Assembly (NCBI GenBank): GCA_046081125.1
Contig: JBJTVH010000089.1
Coordinates: 1 to 64,000, forward strand
Length of the DNA: 64,000 nucleotides
Reading direction: 5' to 3'
Source: JBEIFW01 sp046081125
GTDB lineage: Bacteria > Actinomycetota > Acidimicrobiia > Acidimicrobiales > Ilumatobacteraceae
Of this stretch, positions 33,730-42,413 are shown one piece after another. The position numbers were made by a program, and so were the translations under genes. The notes under the pieces are model-generated. The model did not search any database. It was not told the origin of the DNA and saw nothing but the letters and a program-made list of their open reading frames with translations. Within the stretch, counting starts at the first letter, position 1. Each line of letters starts with the position of its first letter.

Positions 33730-35028
33730 ATGCTGACCCGACTCGACCTGCGCGGCGTCCGCGGTGACGTGCGCGACCACCTGCCGCGGCCGGCCGCCCC
33801 CGGCGCCGGTCCGGTGGAGGCGGTGCGGGCGATCCTCGACGCCGTGCGCGACCGGGGCGATGAAGCGGTGCTCGAGTTCAGTGCCCGGTTCGACGGCCTC
33901 GACAGCGGCCCGCTGCGCGTCCCTCCGGAACGCTGCCGGGCGGCGCTCGAATCGATGGCGGCGCCGGTGCGGACCGCGCTCGAGGAGGCCCACGACGCCG
34001 TCGCCGCTTACCACCGCCACCAGGTGACGGCGGCCCACGAGTCCTGGCACAACGGCATCCGCCTCCGATCGTTCGAAGTGCCCGTCGACCGAGCCGGCTG
34101 CTACGTGCCGGGCGGGCGGGCGGTGTATCCGTCGACCGTGCTCATGACGGCCACCCTCGCTCGCGTCGCGGGCGTCGGCGAGGTGGTGCTGTGCATCCCA
34201 CCCGACCGATCCACGGGCTGGCCGGCGCAGGCCGCGCTGGCCGCCGCCGCGCTCGCCGGGGTGGACGAGGTGTACCGGATCGGTGGCGCGCAGGCGATCG
34301 GCGCGATGGCGTACGGCACCGCCTCGATCCGGCCGGTCGACGTGATCGTCGGTCCGGGCAACGCCTACGTGGCGCTCGCCCAACGCCAGGTGGCTGCCGA
34401 GGGCCGCGTCGGTATCCCGGCCTCGTTCGCCGGCCCGAGCGAGGTGGTCGTGATCGGCGACGAGACGGCACCGGTCGAGTTCGCCGCGATCGACGTCCTC
34501 GTACAGGCCGAACACGGTCCGGACGGGCTCGCCTGGTTCGTCACGTGGCGCCCCGAGGTCGCCGACGCCGTCACCGAGGCCGTCCGGCGGCTCACCCAGG
34601 CCTCGCCGCGCCGGGCCGAGCTCGAGGCGACCTTCGCCCGAAGTGGCTACGCGGTCGTCGTCGACGGGCCCGAGCAGGCGATGGCGGTATCGAACGCCAT
34701 CGCTCCCGAGCATCTCGAGCTGATCGTCGCCGACCCCGAGGCGCTGCTCTCGCAGGTGCGTCACGCCGGGGCGGTGTTCACCGGGCCGTGGTCGCCGGCG
34801 TCGCTGGGCGACTACCTCGCCGGGCCGTCGCACGTCTTGCCGACGTTCGGCTCGGCGCGGTTCGGCTCGGCGCTGACCGTGCGGGACTTCACCAAGCACG
34901 TCCACGTCGTGTCCGCCGACGAGGCGTCCTTGCGCCGCGCCGCGCCGCATGTGGCGGCGCTCGCTGCGGTCGAAGGCCTCGCCGCCCACGTCGACTCGGT
35001 CCTGCTGCGCACGGGGGGTGCCCAATGA
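33730..35028 (+). CDS. hisD: histidinol dehydrogenase
   Basis: HisD oxidises histidinol to histidine in two NAD-dependent steps, the last of the pathway. The 432-residue protein contains VPGGRAVYPSTVLM, GGAQAIGAMAYGT, VGPGNAYVALAQRQV, the catalytic and zinc region QAEHGPDG, and APEHLELI. ATG 33730 matches the family N-terminus (LTRLDLRG). A TAGCCT box at 33699-33704 may be its promoter. The stop overlaps hisC (ATGA). It begins the his operon. Confidence 0.97.
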   Translation: MLTRLDLRGVRGDVRDHLPRPAAPGAGPVEAVRAILDAVRDRGDEAVLEFSARFDGLDSGPLRVPPERCRAALESMAAPVRTALEEAHDAVAAYHRHQVTAAHESWHNGIRLRSFEVPVDRAGCYVPGGRAVYPSTVLMTATLARVAGVGEVVLCIPPDRSTGWPAQAALAAAALAGVDEVYRIGGAQAIGAMAYGTASIRPVDVIVGPGNAYVALAQRQVAAEGRVGIPASFAGPSEVVVIGDETAPVEFAAIDVLVQAEHGPDGLAWFVTWRPEVADAVTEAVRRLTQASPRRAELEATFARSGYAVVVDGPEQAMAVSNAIAPEHLELIVADPEALLSQVRHAGAVFTGPWSPASLGDYLAGPSHVLPTFGSARFGSALTVRDFTKHVHVVSADEASLRRAAPHVAALAAVEGLAAHVDSVLLRTGGAQ

Positions 35029-36080
35029 TCCCGGTGCGCGAGGACCTGCAGGCCCTCGAGGGGTATCACTCACCCCAGGTGTCGGTTTCGGTGCGGCTCA
35101 ACACCAACGAGTCGCCGGTCCCGCCGCCTGCGGCCTGGCGCGACGCCTGGGCGGCCGAGGCGTCCCGCATCGAGTGGCACCGGTACCCGGATCGCACCGC
35201 CGGTGCGTTGCGCGCCGCGATCGCCGCCCACCACGGGGTCGACGCCAACCAGGTGTTCGTCGCCAACGGCTCCAACGAGGTGCTCCAGACGCTGCTGCTC
35301 ACCTATGCCGGTCCGCGCCGAACCGTCGCCACCTTCGAGCCGACCTACCAGCTCCATGCCCACATCGCCCGGCTGACGGGGGCAACGGTCGTCGAGGGGG
35401 AGCGAGACGCCGACTTCGGCCTCGACCTCGCCGAGGTACGCCGGGTACTGGCTGCCCACCGGCCCGTGGTCACGTTCCTGTGCTCGCCGAACAACCCGAC
35501 CGGCATGGTCGAACCGGAAGCGGCGGTGCGGGAGGTGGCCGCCCTCGCCCCCGGGCTGTTGGTGGTCGACGAGGCCTACGGTCAGTTCGCGCCGTGGTCG
35601 GCGCTGGGGATGGTCGCCGAGGATCGGCCGATCGTCGTCACCCGCACGTTCTCCAAGACCTGGTCGATGGCCGCCGCCCGGCTCGGCTACCTCGTCGGGC
35701 CGTCCTGGCTCGTCGCCGAACTGGACAAGGTCGTGCTGCCCTACCACCTCGATGCGGCCAAGCAGATCGCCGGGGTGCTCGCGCTCCGGTTCGTGGGCGA
35801 GATGAACGAGCGGGTCGCCGCCCTCGTGGCCGAACGGGATCGGCTCGTCGCTGCGCTGGAGCGGCTCGCCGTACGGGTGTGGCCGAGCGGCGCGAACTTC
35901 GTGCTGTTCTGCACGGAGGGCCGCCCGGGTGCCGAGGTGTGGCAGGGGCTGCTGGATCGTGACGTGCTGGTGCGCAACTGCTCGTCGTGGCCCCGGCTCG
36001 CCGACTGCCTGCGCGTCACCATCGGCACCCGCGACGAGGACGACGCGTTCCTGACGGCACTGGCGGAGGTTCTGGCATGA
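35025..36080 (+). CDS. hisC: histidinol-phosphate aminotransferase
   Basis: HisC is the PLP-dependent transaminase making histidinol phosphate. The 351-residue product is a fold-type I aminotransferase with VRLNTNESP, FVANGSNEVLQ, LCSPNNPTG, VDEAYGQF and the PLP lysine K211 in TFSKTWSMAAARLGY. It overlaps hisD and hisB by ATGA on both sides. A broader role with other amino acids is possible for HisC paralogues, but the operon position supports histidine synthesis. Confidence 0.96.
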   Translation: MIPVREDLQALEGYHSPQVSVSVRLNTNESPVPPPAAWRDAWAAEASRIEWHRYPDRTAGALRAAIAAHHGVDANQVFVANGSNEVLQTLLLTYAGPRRTVATFEPTYQLHAHIARLTGATVVEGERDADFGLDLAEVRRVLAAHRPVVTFLCSPNNPTGMVEPEAAVREVAALAPGLLVVDEAYGQFAPWSALGMVAEDRPIVVTRTFSKTWSMAAARLGYLVGPSWLVAELDKVVLPYHLDAAKQIAGVLALRFVGEMNERVAALVAERDRLVAALERLAVRVWPSGANFVLFCTEGRPGAEVWQGLLDRDVLVRNCSSWPRLADCLRVTIGTRDEDDAFLTALAEVLA

Positions 36081-36664
36081 GGCGCGCCGAGCGGACACGC
36101 ACCACGAAGGAGACCTCGGTGCGGGTGGTCGTCGACCTCGACGGCTCCGGGACGGTGTCGGCGTCCACCGGGATCCCGTTCTACGACCACATGCTCGACC
36201 AACTCGGCCGTCACGGCGGGTTCGATCTGGTCGTCGAGGCGCGCGGCGACCTGCACGTCGATGGCCACCACACCGTCGAGGATGTCGCCATCGTGCTCGG
36301 CGAGGCGTTCCGAGAGGCGTTGGGCGACAAGACCGGCATCCGGCGGTTCGCGAGCGGGCGGTTCCCGCTCGACGAGGCCCTCGTCGAGGTGGCGCTCGAT
36401 CTGAGCGGTCGACCGTTCGTGGTGTGGGAGGTGGCATTGCCCGACACGGTGCCCCTGGGTGAGCCGCCGTTCAACCCGACGATGGCCGAACATGCCGTGC
36501 AGAGCTTCGCGACCGCCGCCGGCATCACCCTGCACGTAACCGGCGTGCGGGCCCGCAACACGCACCACGTCATCGAGGCCACGTTCAAGGGGCTCGCCCG
36601 CTGCCTGCGCGACGCCGTGCGCGTCGACGGCGGCGGGGTGCCGAGCACCAAGGGCGCGCTGTGA
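36077..36664 (+). CDS. hisB: imidazoleglycerol-phosphate dehydratase
   Basis: The 195-residue product is the monofunctional IGPD with metal-binding HHTVEDV, FYDHMLDQLGRHGGFD and RNTHHVIEATFKGLARCLR. It has no histidinol phosphatase domain, so that step must be elsewhere. ATG 36077 overlaps the hisC stop. Confidence 0.97.
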   Translation: MRRAERTRTTKETSVRVVVDLDGSGTVSASTGIPFYDHMLDQLGRHGGFDLVVEARGDLHVDGHHTVEDVAIVLGEAFREALGDKTGIRRFASGRFPLDEALVEVALDLSGRPFVVWEVALPDTVPLGEPPFNPTMAEHAVQSFATAAGITLHVTGVRARNTHHVIEATFKGLARCLRDAVRVDGGGVPSTKGAL

Positions 36665-36677
36665 GCCCGGGGACTCG

Positions 36678-37307
36678 GTGACGCCCGAACGGCCGCTGGT
36701 GGCCGTGCTCGACTATGGCATCGGCAACCTGCGCTCGGCCCAGAAGGCCCTCGAACGGGTGGGTGCCGACGCTCGCCTCAGCGCAGACCCGGCGCTGATC
36801 GCCGACGCCGCCGCCGTGGTCCTTCCCGGAGTTGGCGCGTTCGGTGCCTGCATGGAGGCGCTCGAACGCTCGGGACTCGTCGGCCCCACGCTCGACGCCG
36901 TGGCGTCGGGGCGCCCGTTCCTCGGAATCTGCGTGGGCTGCCAGTTGCTGTTCGAGGGTTCCGAGGAGTCCCCCGGGGTCGCCGGGCTCGGGGTGCTCGC
37001 CGGCACGGTGCGCTGGTTGCCCGACACCGTGAAACGCCCGCAGATGCAGTGGAACACGCTGCAGGTGCGCCGGCCGGCCCCGTTCCTGGCCGGCCTACCC
37101 GAACCGGCGTGGATGTACTTCGTCCACTCGCTGCACCCGGTGCCGACGGACCCGGCGGTGGTCGCGGCCACCTGCGAATACGGGGTCACCGTCAACGCTG
37201 CGTTCTGGTCGGGCTCGGTGCAGGCGACCCAGTTCCATCCGGAGAAGTCCGGCGCGCACGGCCTCGCGCTGCTCGCCAACGTCGTTCGTCACGCTGCGGA
37301 GGCGTGA
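36678..37307 (+). CDS. hisH: imidazole glycerol phosphate synthase subunit HisH
   Basis: HisH is the glutaminase that supplies ammonia to HisF. The 209-residue class I amidotransferase has DYGIGNLRSA, LPGVGAFGACM, the nucleophile C85 in GICVGCQLLFEGSEE and the His-Glu pair in TQFHPEKSG. GTG 36678 starts it. Its stop shares a base with the hisA start (TGATG). HisF lies two genes further on, separated by hisA and an MFS gene. Confidence 0.96.
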   Translation: MTPERPLVAVLDYGIGNLRSAQKALERVGADARLSADPALIADAAAVVLPGVGAFGACMEALERSGLVGPTLDAVASGRPFLGICVGCQLLFEGSEESPGVAGLGVLAGTVRWLPDTVKRPQMQWNTLQVRRPAPFLAGLPEPAWMYFVHSLHPVPTDPAVVAATCEYGVTVNAAFWSGSVQATQFHPEKSGAHGLALLANVVRHAAEA

Positions 37308-38044
37308 TGGAGCTCTATCCGGCGATCGATCTTCGGGCCGGCCGGGCCGTACGGCTCCTTCAGGGCGACTACGAGCGGGAGACCGTCTACGGCGACGACC
37401 CGGTCGCGATCGCCGAATCCTTCGCAGCCGCCGGCGCCCGCTGGATCCACGTCGTGGATCTCGACGCGGCTCGCAGCGGCGAGCCGGTGAACCGACCGGT
37501 GGTGGCCGCCATCTGCGCCGCCGTCGCCGGACGGGCACAGGTGCAGACCGGTGGCGGGGTCCGCGACGAAGCGGCCGCCGCGGCCCTCGCCGACGCCGGC
37601 GCCGCCCGCGTCGTGGTCGGCACGGCCGCCATGGAGCGGCCCGCCGTCGTCGCCGCGATCGCCGGGAGGCAACCCGTCGCAGTCGGTCTCGACGCCCGTA
37701 GCGGCGAGGTCGCGGTCCGCGGCTGGCTGCAGGGATCGGGCACCAACGTGCTCGACGTGCTTCCCCGGTTCGCCGACGCCGGCGTGGCGGCCCTCGTCGT
37801 CACCGAGATCGGCGTCGACGGCACCCTCGCCGGACCGGACCTCGCCGGCCTGGCCGAGGTGCTCGCCCGCACCGAGATCTCGGTCATCGCGAGCGGCGGG
37901 GTCGGCACGCTCGACGATCTGCGGGCCCTGGCCGTGCTGGAGCGGGCCGGTCGAGGCCTCGCCGGGGCCATCACCGGCAAGGCGCTCTACGAAGGTCGAT
38001 TCGCGGTTGCGGACGCCCTGGCCGCCGTGGCCGGGCACCGGTGA
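37307..38044 (+). CDS. hisA: phosphoribosyl-formimino-AICAR isomerase HisA
   Basis: HisA converts ProFAR to PRFAR. The 245-residue beta/alpha barrel begins MELYPAIDLRAGRAVRLLQGD and has the catalytic Asp in PAIDL, QTGGGVR, VVVGTAA, TEIGVDGTL and VIASGGVG. In many Actinomycetota the homologue PriA also does the TrpF step, but this window has a separate trpF, so a dedicated HisA is likely. Confidence 0.94.
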   Translation: MELYPAIDLRAGRAVRLLQGDYERETVYGDDPVAIAESFAAAGARWIHVVDLDAARSGEPVNRPVVAAICAAVAGRAQVQTGGGVRDEAAAAALADAGAARVVVGTAAMERPAVVAAIAGRQPVAVGLDARSGEVAVRGWLQGSGTNVLDVLPRFADAGVAALVVTEIGVDGTLAGPDLAGLAEVLARTEISVIASGGVGTLDDLRALAVLERAGRGLAGAITGKALYEGRFAVADALAAVAGHR

Positions 38045-39198
38045 CCGACGACGAGCTGGCATCCCGCGACATCCAGGTGGTGACGGCCGGTCGTCTGGCC
38101 AGCAACGTCGGGGTGCGCCTGTGGGGTCCGCTCGTGCCGCAGCTCGCCGCCGGGTTCGGGACCTCGACCGCCGCCATCGGCGCAGCGCTGAGCGCCGGCG
38201 AGTTCGCCGGGCTCCTCGCCCCGGTGATCGGGGTCCGCGTCGACCGCTCGCGGCCCGCGCGGGTGATGGCCGGCGCGCTCGTCCTGCTCAGCGTCGGCGC
38301 GCTCGTGATCGCCACCGCGCCCACCGTGGTCGTCGTCGGGGCGGCGCTGGTGCTGGTCTCGTCGTCGAAGGTCCTCTACGACACCGCGATGGGCTCGTGG
38401 ATCGCAGCGCAGGTCCCCTATGGGCGCCGGGCGCGGGTCGTCGGGCTCACCGAGACCTCGTGGGCGCTGTCGCTGCTCGTCATCGTCCCGCTGCTGCTGC
38501 TCATCGGGGCGGCATCGTCGTGGCGCTGGGCCGTCGTCGGGGTTGCGGTCGTCAACGTGACGGCCGCACTCGTGCTCCGTTCCCGCCTCGGCGGGGGAGC
38601 AACAGCGTCCGGGGCCACCCGGGTGCGCGGTCAGGTGCGGTCCGTGCTCGGAGCCTGGCCGCTGTTCGCCGGGGTCGCCTTGCTGATGACCTCGAGCCAG
38701 TTCCTGTTCGTCACGTTCTCGTCGTGGCTCGAGGACGACCACGGCCTCGCCGCCGCCGGGGTCAGCGCGGTGTCGTTCCTGATCGGCGGCGTCGAGTTGG
38801 TCGCGTCGAGCGCGACCATGGTGCTGACCGATCGGATCGGCAAGCAGGTGTCCGCCGCGCTCGGGATGGCATGCATGGTGCCCGGCGCGCTCGCCCTCAC
38901 GCTCGGATCCGGTCACCTGGGCCTCGGGGTGGTCGCCCTCGCCGTGTTCATCGTCGGGTTCGAGTTCGCCCTCGTCTCGACCCTCCCGATGGTCACCGAG
39001 GTGCGACCCGATGCCCGGGGGGCGAGCCTCGGGGTGACGATCGGGATGGGGACGCTCGGCCGCGGTCTGGCGACCCTGGCTGCGACGGCGGGCTACGACC
39101 GGTGGGGGATGACCGCCCCGTCGCTCGGGGCGCTCGTCACGACCGGGGCCGCCGGTGGCATGTACTTCGCCGGCCGGCATCGACACGGCCTCCGGTAG
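38041..39198 (+). CDS. MFS transporter inside the his operon
   Basis: The 385-residue protein has about 12 membrane segments. The loop after segment 2 carries GVRVDRSRPARVM, similar to the MFS motif A region, and the link between halves is short (LRSRLGGGATASGATRV). GTG 38041 overlaps the hisA stop (GTGA) and it ends 11 bases before hisF, so it should be co-translated with histidine genes. The substrate cannot be read from sequence. Confidence 0.88.
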   Translation: MTDDELASRDIQVVTAGRLASNVGVRLWGPLVPQLAAGFGTSTAAIGAALSAGEFAGLLAPVIGVRVDRSRPARVMAGALVLLSVGALVIATAPTVVVVGAALVLVSSSKVLYDTAMGSWIAAQVPYGRRARVVGLTETSWALSLLVIVPLLLLIGAASSWRWAVVGVAVVNVTAALVLRSRLGGGATASGATRVRGQVRSVLGAWPLFAGVALLMTSSQFLFVTFSSWLEDDHGLAAAGVSAVSFLIGGVELVASSATMVLTDRIGKQVSAALGMACMVPGALALTLGSGHLGLGVVALAVFIVGFEFALVSTLPMVTEVRPDARGASLGVTIGMGTLGRGLATLAATAGYDRWGMTAPSLGALVTTGAAGGMYFAGRHRHGLR

Positions 39199-39201
39199 CG
39201 T
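39196..39201 (+). promoter_or_regulatory. -10 box TAGCGT before hisF
   Basis: TAGCGT overlaps the MFS stop codon and ends 8 bases before the hisF ATG. It could give hisF its own leaderless message inside the operon. Confidence 0.4.
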
Positions 39202-39209
39202 CGTCGGGG

Positions 39210-39989
39210 ATGCGCACCGCTCGGGTGATTCCCTGCCTGGACGTCGATCGGGGCCGGGTGGTGAAGGGGATCAACTTCGTCGGGTTGCGCGACGCCGGCG
39301 ATCCGGTCGAGCTCGCCGCCCGGTACGACGCCGAGGGCGCCGACGAGCTGGTGTTCCTCGACATCACCGCGTCGTCGGACGGGCGCGACACCATGGTCGA
39401 CGTCGCCCGCCGGACCGCCGAGCAGGTGTTCATCCCGTTCACGGTCGGGGGCGGCATCCGTCAGGTGGACGACGCTCGGCGCTTGCTTCGCGCCGGTGCC
39501 GACAAGGTGAGCGTCAACACCTCCGCCGTCGATCGGCCGGGCCTGATCGCCGAACTCGCCGCGGAGTTCGGGTCGCAGTGCGTGGTGTGCGCGATCGACG
39601 CCCGAGCCTGGGGCGACCGGCCCGGATGGCAGGTGGTCGTCCACGGGGGCCGCACCCCCACAGGGCTCGACGCGGTGGCCTGGGCCGAGCAGGCGGTCGC
39701 CGCCGGTGCCGGGGAGCTGCTGGTGACCTCGATGGACCGTGACGGCACCCGGGACGGCTTCGACCTCCCGCTCACTCGGGCCATTACGAGCGCCGTCGGC
39801 GTGCCGGTGATCGCGAGCGGCGGCGTCGGAACGCTCGGGCACCTCGTGGAGGGCGTCCTCGACGGGGATGCCGACGGGGTGCTGGCGGCCTCGATCTTCC
39901 ATTTCGGCGAGTACCGCATCGCCGACGCCAAAGCGGCACTTGCCGCGGCCGGGATCGCCGTCCGGCCGGCCGGTCAGCCGCCGGCCTGA
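39210..39989 (+). CDS. hisF: imidazole glycerol phosphate synthase subunit HisF
   Basis: HisF is the cyclase barrel that uses ammonia from HisH to make IGP and AICAR. The 259-residue product begins MRTARVIPCLDVDRGRVVKG and has the two catalytic aspartates (IPCLDV and TSMDRDGT), PFTVGGGIR and VIASGGVG. Its 3' end overlaps the convergent hydrolase gene by 16 bases. Confidence 0.97.
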   Translation: MRTARVIPCLDVDRGRVVKGINFVGLRDAGDPVELAARYDAEGADELVFLDITASSDGRDTMVDVARRTAEQVFIPFTVGGGIRQVDDARRLLRAGADKVSVNTSAVDRPGLIAELAAEFGSQCVVCAIDARAWGDRPGWQVVVHGGRTPTGLDAVAWAEQAVAAGAGELLVTSMDRDGTRDGFDLPLTRAITSAVGVPVIASGGVGTLGHLVEGVLDGDADGVLAASIFHFGEYRIADAKAALAAAGIAVRPAGQPPA

Positions 39990-40654
39990 GCGGCGAAGTC
40001 GGCGGCCGCCTGCGCGACCGTCCGTAGCCCGCCGGCGAGAAAGTGGTCGGCCATCGGGACGGCTACCACGGAGGCCGCCGGCCAGTCCGCCGCCGCCGCC
40101 GTGACCGCCGACGCGGGGCTGAACTGGTCGTGCTCCGGTGAGACGAGCAGGACCGGTCGGCCATCGGCGAGTGCCCGGGCCGGGACGGCGTCGGTGAGTG
40201 CGAGCGGCAGTGCGACCGCGACCCAGCCGGTGATCCGGGGATCGACGAGCGACAGTGCCACCGCCGAACCGAACGAGTACCCGGCGACGATCACCGGCCC
40301 GGGCGCGTCGGGGCCCCCGGTGTCTGGGTCCTCGGGCCTGGCCGCGAGCCTCGCCTCACGCGTTGCATCGAGCGCGGCGTCGAGCGCGGCCAGGACGTCG
40401 GCGTGTTCGGCGACGCCGCCGCCGTGGGCTCCGGTGCTGCGCCCCGTGCCCCGGAAGTCGAACCGCACGGTGGCGAGCCCGGCACCCACGAAGGCATCGC
40501 ACAGTGCGGTCACCACCGGGTTGGTGCGATCGCCGCCGTAGCGCGGGTGGGGATGGCACACGACGGCGGTGCCCCGCACCCGGTCGGGCACGAGCAGGTC
40601 GGCGTCGAGACGTTCCCCGTCGGCCGTGATCACCTCGAGCGGTCGAGCACGCAT
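39974..40654 (-). CDS. alpha/beta hydrolase
   Basis: The 226-residue cytosolic protein is a small serine hydrolase of the dienelactone-hydrolase/YhaH-like type: CHPHPRYGGDRTNPVV, RFDFRGTGRS, nucleophile Ser in GYSFGS, acid in VSPEHDQF and catalytic His in MADHFLAGG. The substrate is unknown. The ATG at 40654 has the box TACGGT 7 bases upstream on the minus strand. It converges on and overlaps hisF. Confidence 0.88.
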   Translation of the reverse strand: MRARPLEVITADGERLDADLLVPDRVRGTAVVCHPHPRYGGDRTNPVVTALCDAFVGAGLATVRFDFRGTGRSTGAHGGGVAEHADVLAALDAALDATREARLAARPEDPDTGGPDAPGPVIVAGYSFGSAVALSLVDPRITGWVAVALPLALTDAVPARALADGRPVLLVSPEHDQFSPASAVTAAAADWPAASVVAVPMADHFLAGGLRTVAQAAADFAAQAGG

Positions 40655-40661
40655 CGCGGCG

Positions 40662-40667
40662 ACCGTA
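40662..40667 (-). promoter_or_regulatory. -10 box TACGGT, leaderless start of the hydrolase
   Basis: On the minus strand TACGGT is followed by CGCCGCG and then the ATG at 40654, a 7-base spacer with no ribosome binding site. Confidence 0.5.
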
Positions 40668-40693
40668 GTTGAGTCCCTCGACGACCAGGGCGG

Positions 40694-40699
40694 TACCGT
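40694..40699 (+). promoter_or_regulatory. -10 box TACCGT, leaderless start of the GroES paralogue
   Basis: TACCGT ends 7 bases before GTG 40707. Together with 40662-40667 it makes a compact divergent promoter pair. Confidence 0.5.
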
Positions 40700-40706
40700 C
40701 TCGTCC

Positions 40707-41030
40707 GTGGCCCAGGACGGCAAGCTCGCCATCAAGATGCTGAATGATCGCTTGCTGGTCCGCCTCCCCCGGGAGGAGGGCGAGCGCCGCTCGTCGGGCG
40801 GCATCCTGATCCCAGCCACGGCGCAGGTCGCCAAGCGGCTCGTGTGGGGAGAGATCATCGGCATCGGGCAGAACGTCCGCACCGTGGAGATCGGCGATCG
40901 GGTCCTGTTCAGCCCGGAGGACCGCTACGAGGTCGAGGTCGCCGGCACGGACTACCTCATCCTGCGTGAGCGCGACATCCACGCGGTCGCAGCGTCCCGG
41001 GTCGAGGGCAGCACCGGGCTCTACCTCTGA
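40707..41030 (+). CDS. GroES-family co-chaperonin without adjacent groEL
   Basis: The 107-residue product has the Cpn10 fold: IKMLNDRLLVRLPREEGERRSSGGILIP with a mobile-loop-like segment, GEIIGIGQNV, IGDRVLFSPEDRYEVEVAG and LILRERDIHAV. No groEL is in the window. It may be the second GroES-like protein of the cell or a specialised paralogue. GTG 40707 is set by the TACCGT box; the N-terminal seven residues are not conserved. Confidence 0.85.
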   Translation: MAQDGKLAIKMLNDRLLVRLPREEGERRSSGGILIPATAQVAKRLVWGEIIGIGQNVRTVEIGDRVLFSPEDRYEVEVAGTDYLILRERDIHAVAASRVEGSTGLYL

Positions 41031-41096
41031 GTCGCGGAACCCGCGCAGAGGTACCGCTGCGGGATCCTGAACGTCGATCAGACTAAAGCCCAGCTG

Positions 41097-42371
41097 TTGT
41101 CGTCCGATCGGATCAGGGTGACCGGTCAGGCGATCTTCCTCGGGCGCCAACCGATTCTTGACCGCAACGAGCGACTCGTCGCGTACGAGCTGCTGTTCCG
41201 GCACGGCCGCAGCGGGCCGGCGAGGATCGCCGACGACGGCACGGCGACGGCGACGGTGATCGCAAATGCATTCCTCTCGCTCGGTCTCGACAACGTGCTC
41301 GGCCCGCACCTCGGCTTCTTGAACGTCGACAGCGAGACGCTGTTCTCACGGACGATGGAGATGCTGCCGCCCGAGCGGATCGTGATCGAGCTCCTCGAGA
41401 CCGTCACGATCGATGACCGGGTCGTCGAACGCTGCAGCGAGTTGCGCAAGGCCGGGTTCACGATCGCGCTCGACGACGTCGCTGCGCTGGATTCGGCCCA
41501 CGAGGCGCTCCTGCCGTCGATCGACATCGTGAAGCTCGACATCCTCGAGGTCGGCGACGGTCTCGGCGATCTCGTGGAACGGCTCCGCCCCTATCCTGTG
41601 CGGCTCCTGGCCGAGAAAGTCGAGGACCGCGAGCAGGTCGAACGGTGCCGGGATCTCGGCATCAACCTGTTCCAGGGGTATTTCTTCGCGCGCCCGACCG
41701 TGTTGGAGGGCCGTGTCGCCGAACCGTCCCGGCTCAACCTGGTGCGCCTGGTGGGCAAGCTCACCCGCGACATCGACGTCGACGAGATCGAGGCGGTGTT
41801 CAAGCACGACCCGGCCCTTACGCACTCGCTGCTGCGACTGGTGAACTCCGTCGCGCTCGGCCTGCGGAACCGGATCAGCTCGGTGCGCCAGGCGATCATG
41901 GTGCTCGGCCGCCGCCAGCTCCAGCGCTGGGTCCAGCTGCTGCTGTTCGTCGGCTCCGACAACTCGCAGGTGAACGACTCGCCGCTGCTGGCCATGGCGG
42001 CTACCCGGGGTCGGCTGCTCGAGCTCCTCGTCGAGGAGCGGTGCAAGTACGTCAAGGGGCTCGACAAGGCGATCGCCGATCAGGCGTTCCTCGTCGGGAT
42101 GCTGTCGCTGCTCGATGTCGTGCTCGCGCGGCCGCTGACCGAGCTGCTCGAGGAACTGAACCTCGCGCCGGCGATCTACGCCGCACTCCTGCGGCGGGCC
42201 GGTGTGCTCGGCGGGCTCCTCGCCCTCATCGAGGAGGTCGAGCGCAACGACCACACGGCGATCGTGGGCCGCCTCGGCGTCGAGCAGTGGCTGACCCCGG
42301 AACGCCTGCTGCAGATGCAGGTGGAGGCAGCCCGCTGGGCGTCGCAGCTCGGCGAGGACCTCGCCGCCTGA
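41097..42371 (+). CDS. EAL-HDOD signalling protein
   Basis: The 424-residue protein joins a degenerate EAL phosphodiesterase domain (1-200; IFLGRQPILDRNERLVAYELLFR, with ELL in place of EAL) to an HDOD domain (about 205-400). This is the YuxH/CdgJ architecture, which usually binds rather than cleaves c-di-GMP. The TTG 41097 start is uncertain; GTG 41118 would also serve. The 66 bases upstream hold no clear promoter. It lies between groES and hisI with no functional link to either. Confidence 0.88.
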   Translation: MSSDRIRVTGQAIFLGRQPILDRNERLVAYELLFRHGRSGPARIADDGTATATVIANAFLSLGLDNVLGPHLGFLNVDSETLFSRTMEMLPPERIVIELLETVTIDDRVVERCSELRKAGFTIALDDVAALDSAHEALLPSIDIVKLDILEVGDGLGDLVERLRPYPVRLLAEKVEDREQVERCRDLGINLFQGYFFARPTVLEGRVAEPSRLNLVRLVGKLTRDIDVDEIEAVFKHDPALTHSLLRLVNSVALGLRNRISSVRQAIMVLGRRQLQRWVQLLLFVGSDNSQVNDSPLLAMAATRGRLLELLVEERCKYVKGLDKAIADQAFLVGMLSLLDVVLARPLTELLEELNLAPAIYAALLRRAGVLGGLLALIEEVERNDHTAIVGRLGVEQWLTPERLLQMQVEAARWASQLGEDLAA

Positions 42372-42401
42372 GTCCACCCGGACGGGCCGGGGCGGCGCGC
42401 C

Positions 42402-42407
42402 TACCCT
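42402..42407 (+). promoter_or_regulatory. -10 box TACCCT, leaderless start of hisI
   Basis: TACCCT ends 6 bases before ATG 42414 and GGGACC lies between. It should drive hisI-trpE-ygfZ. Confidence 0.55.
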
Positions 42408-42413
42408 GGGACC

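Noticed and set aside
41031..41096. Hairpin after groES (CCCGCG / TGCGGG) as a terminator
   Set aside because: Only six pairs with a long loop; too weak to claim.
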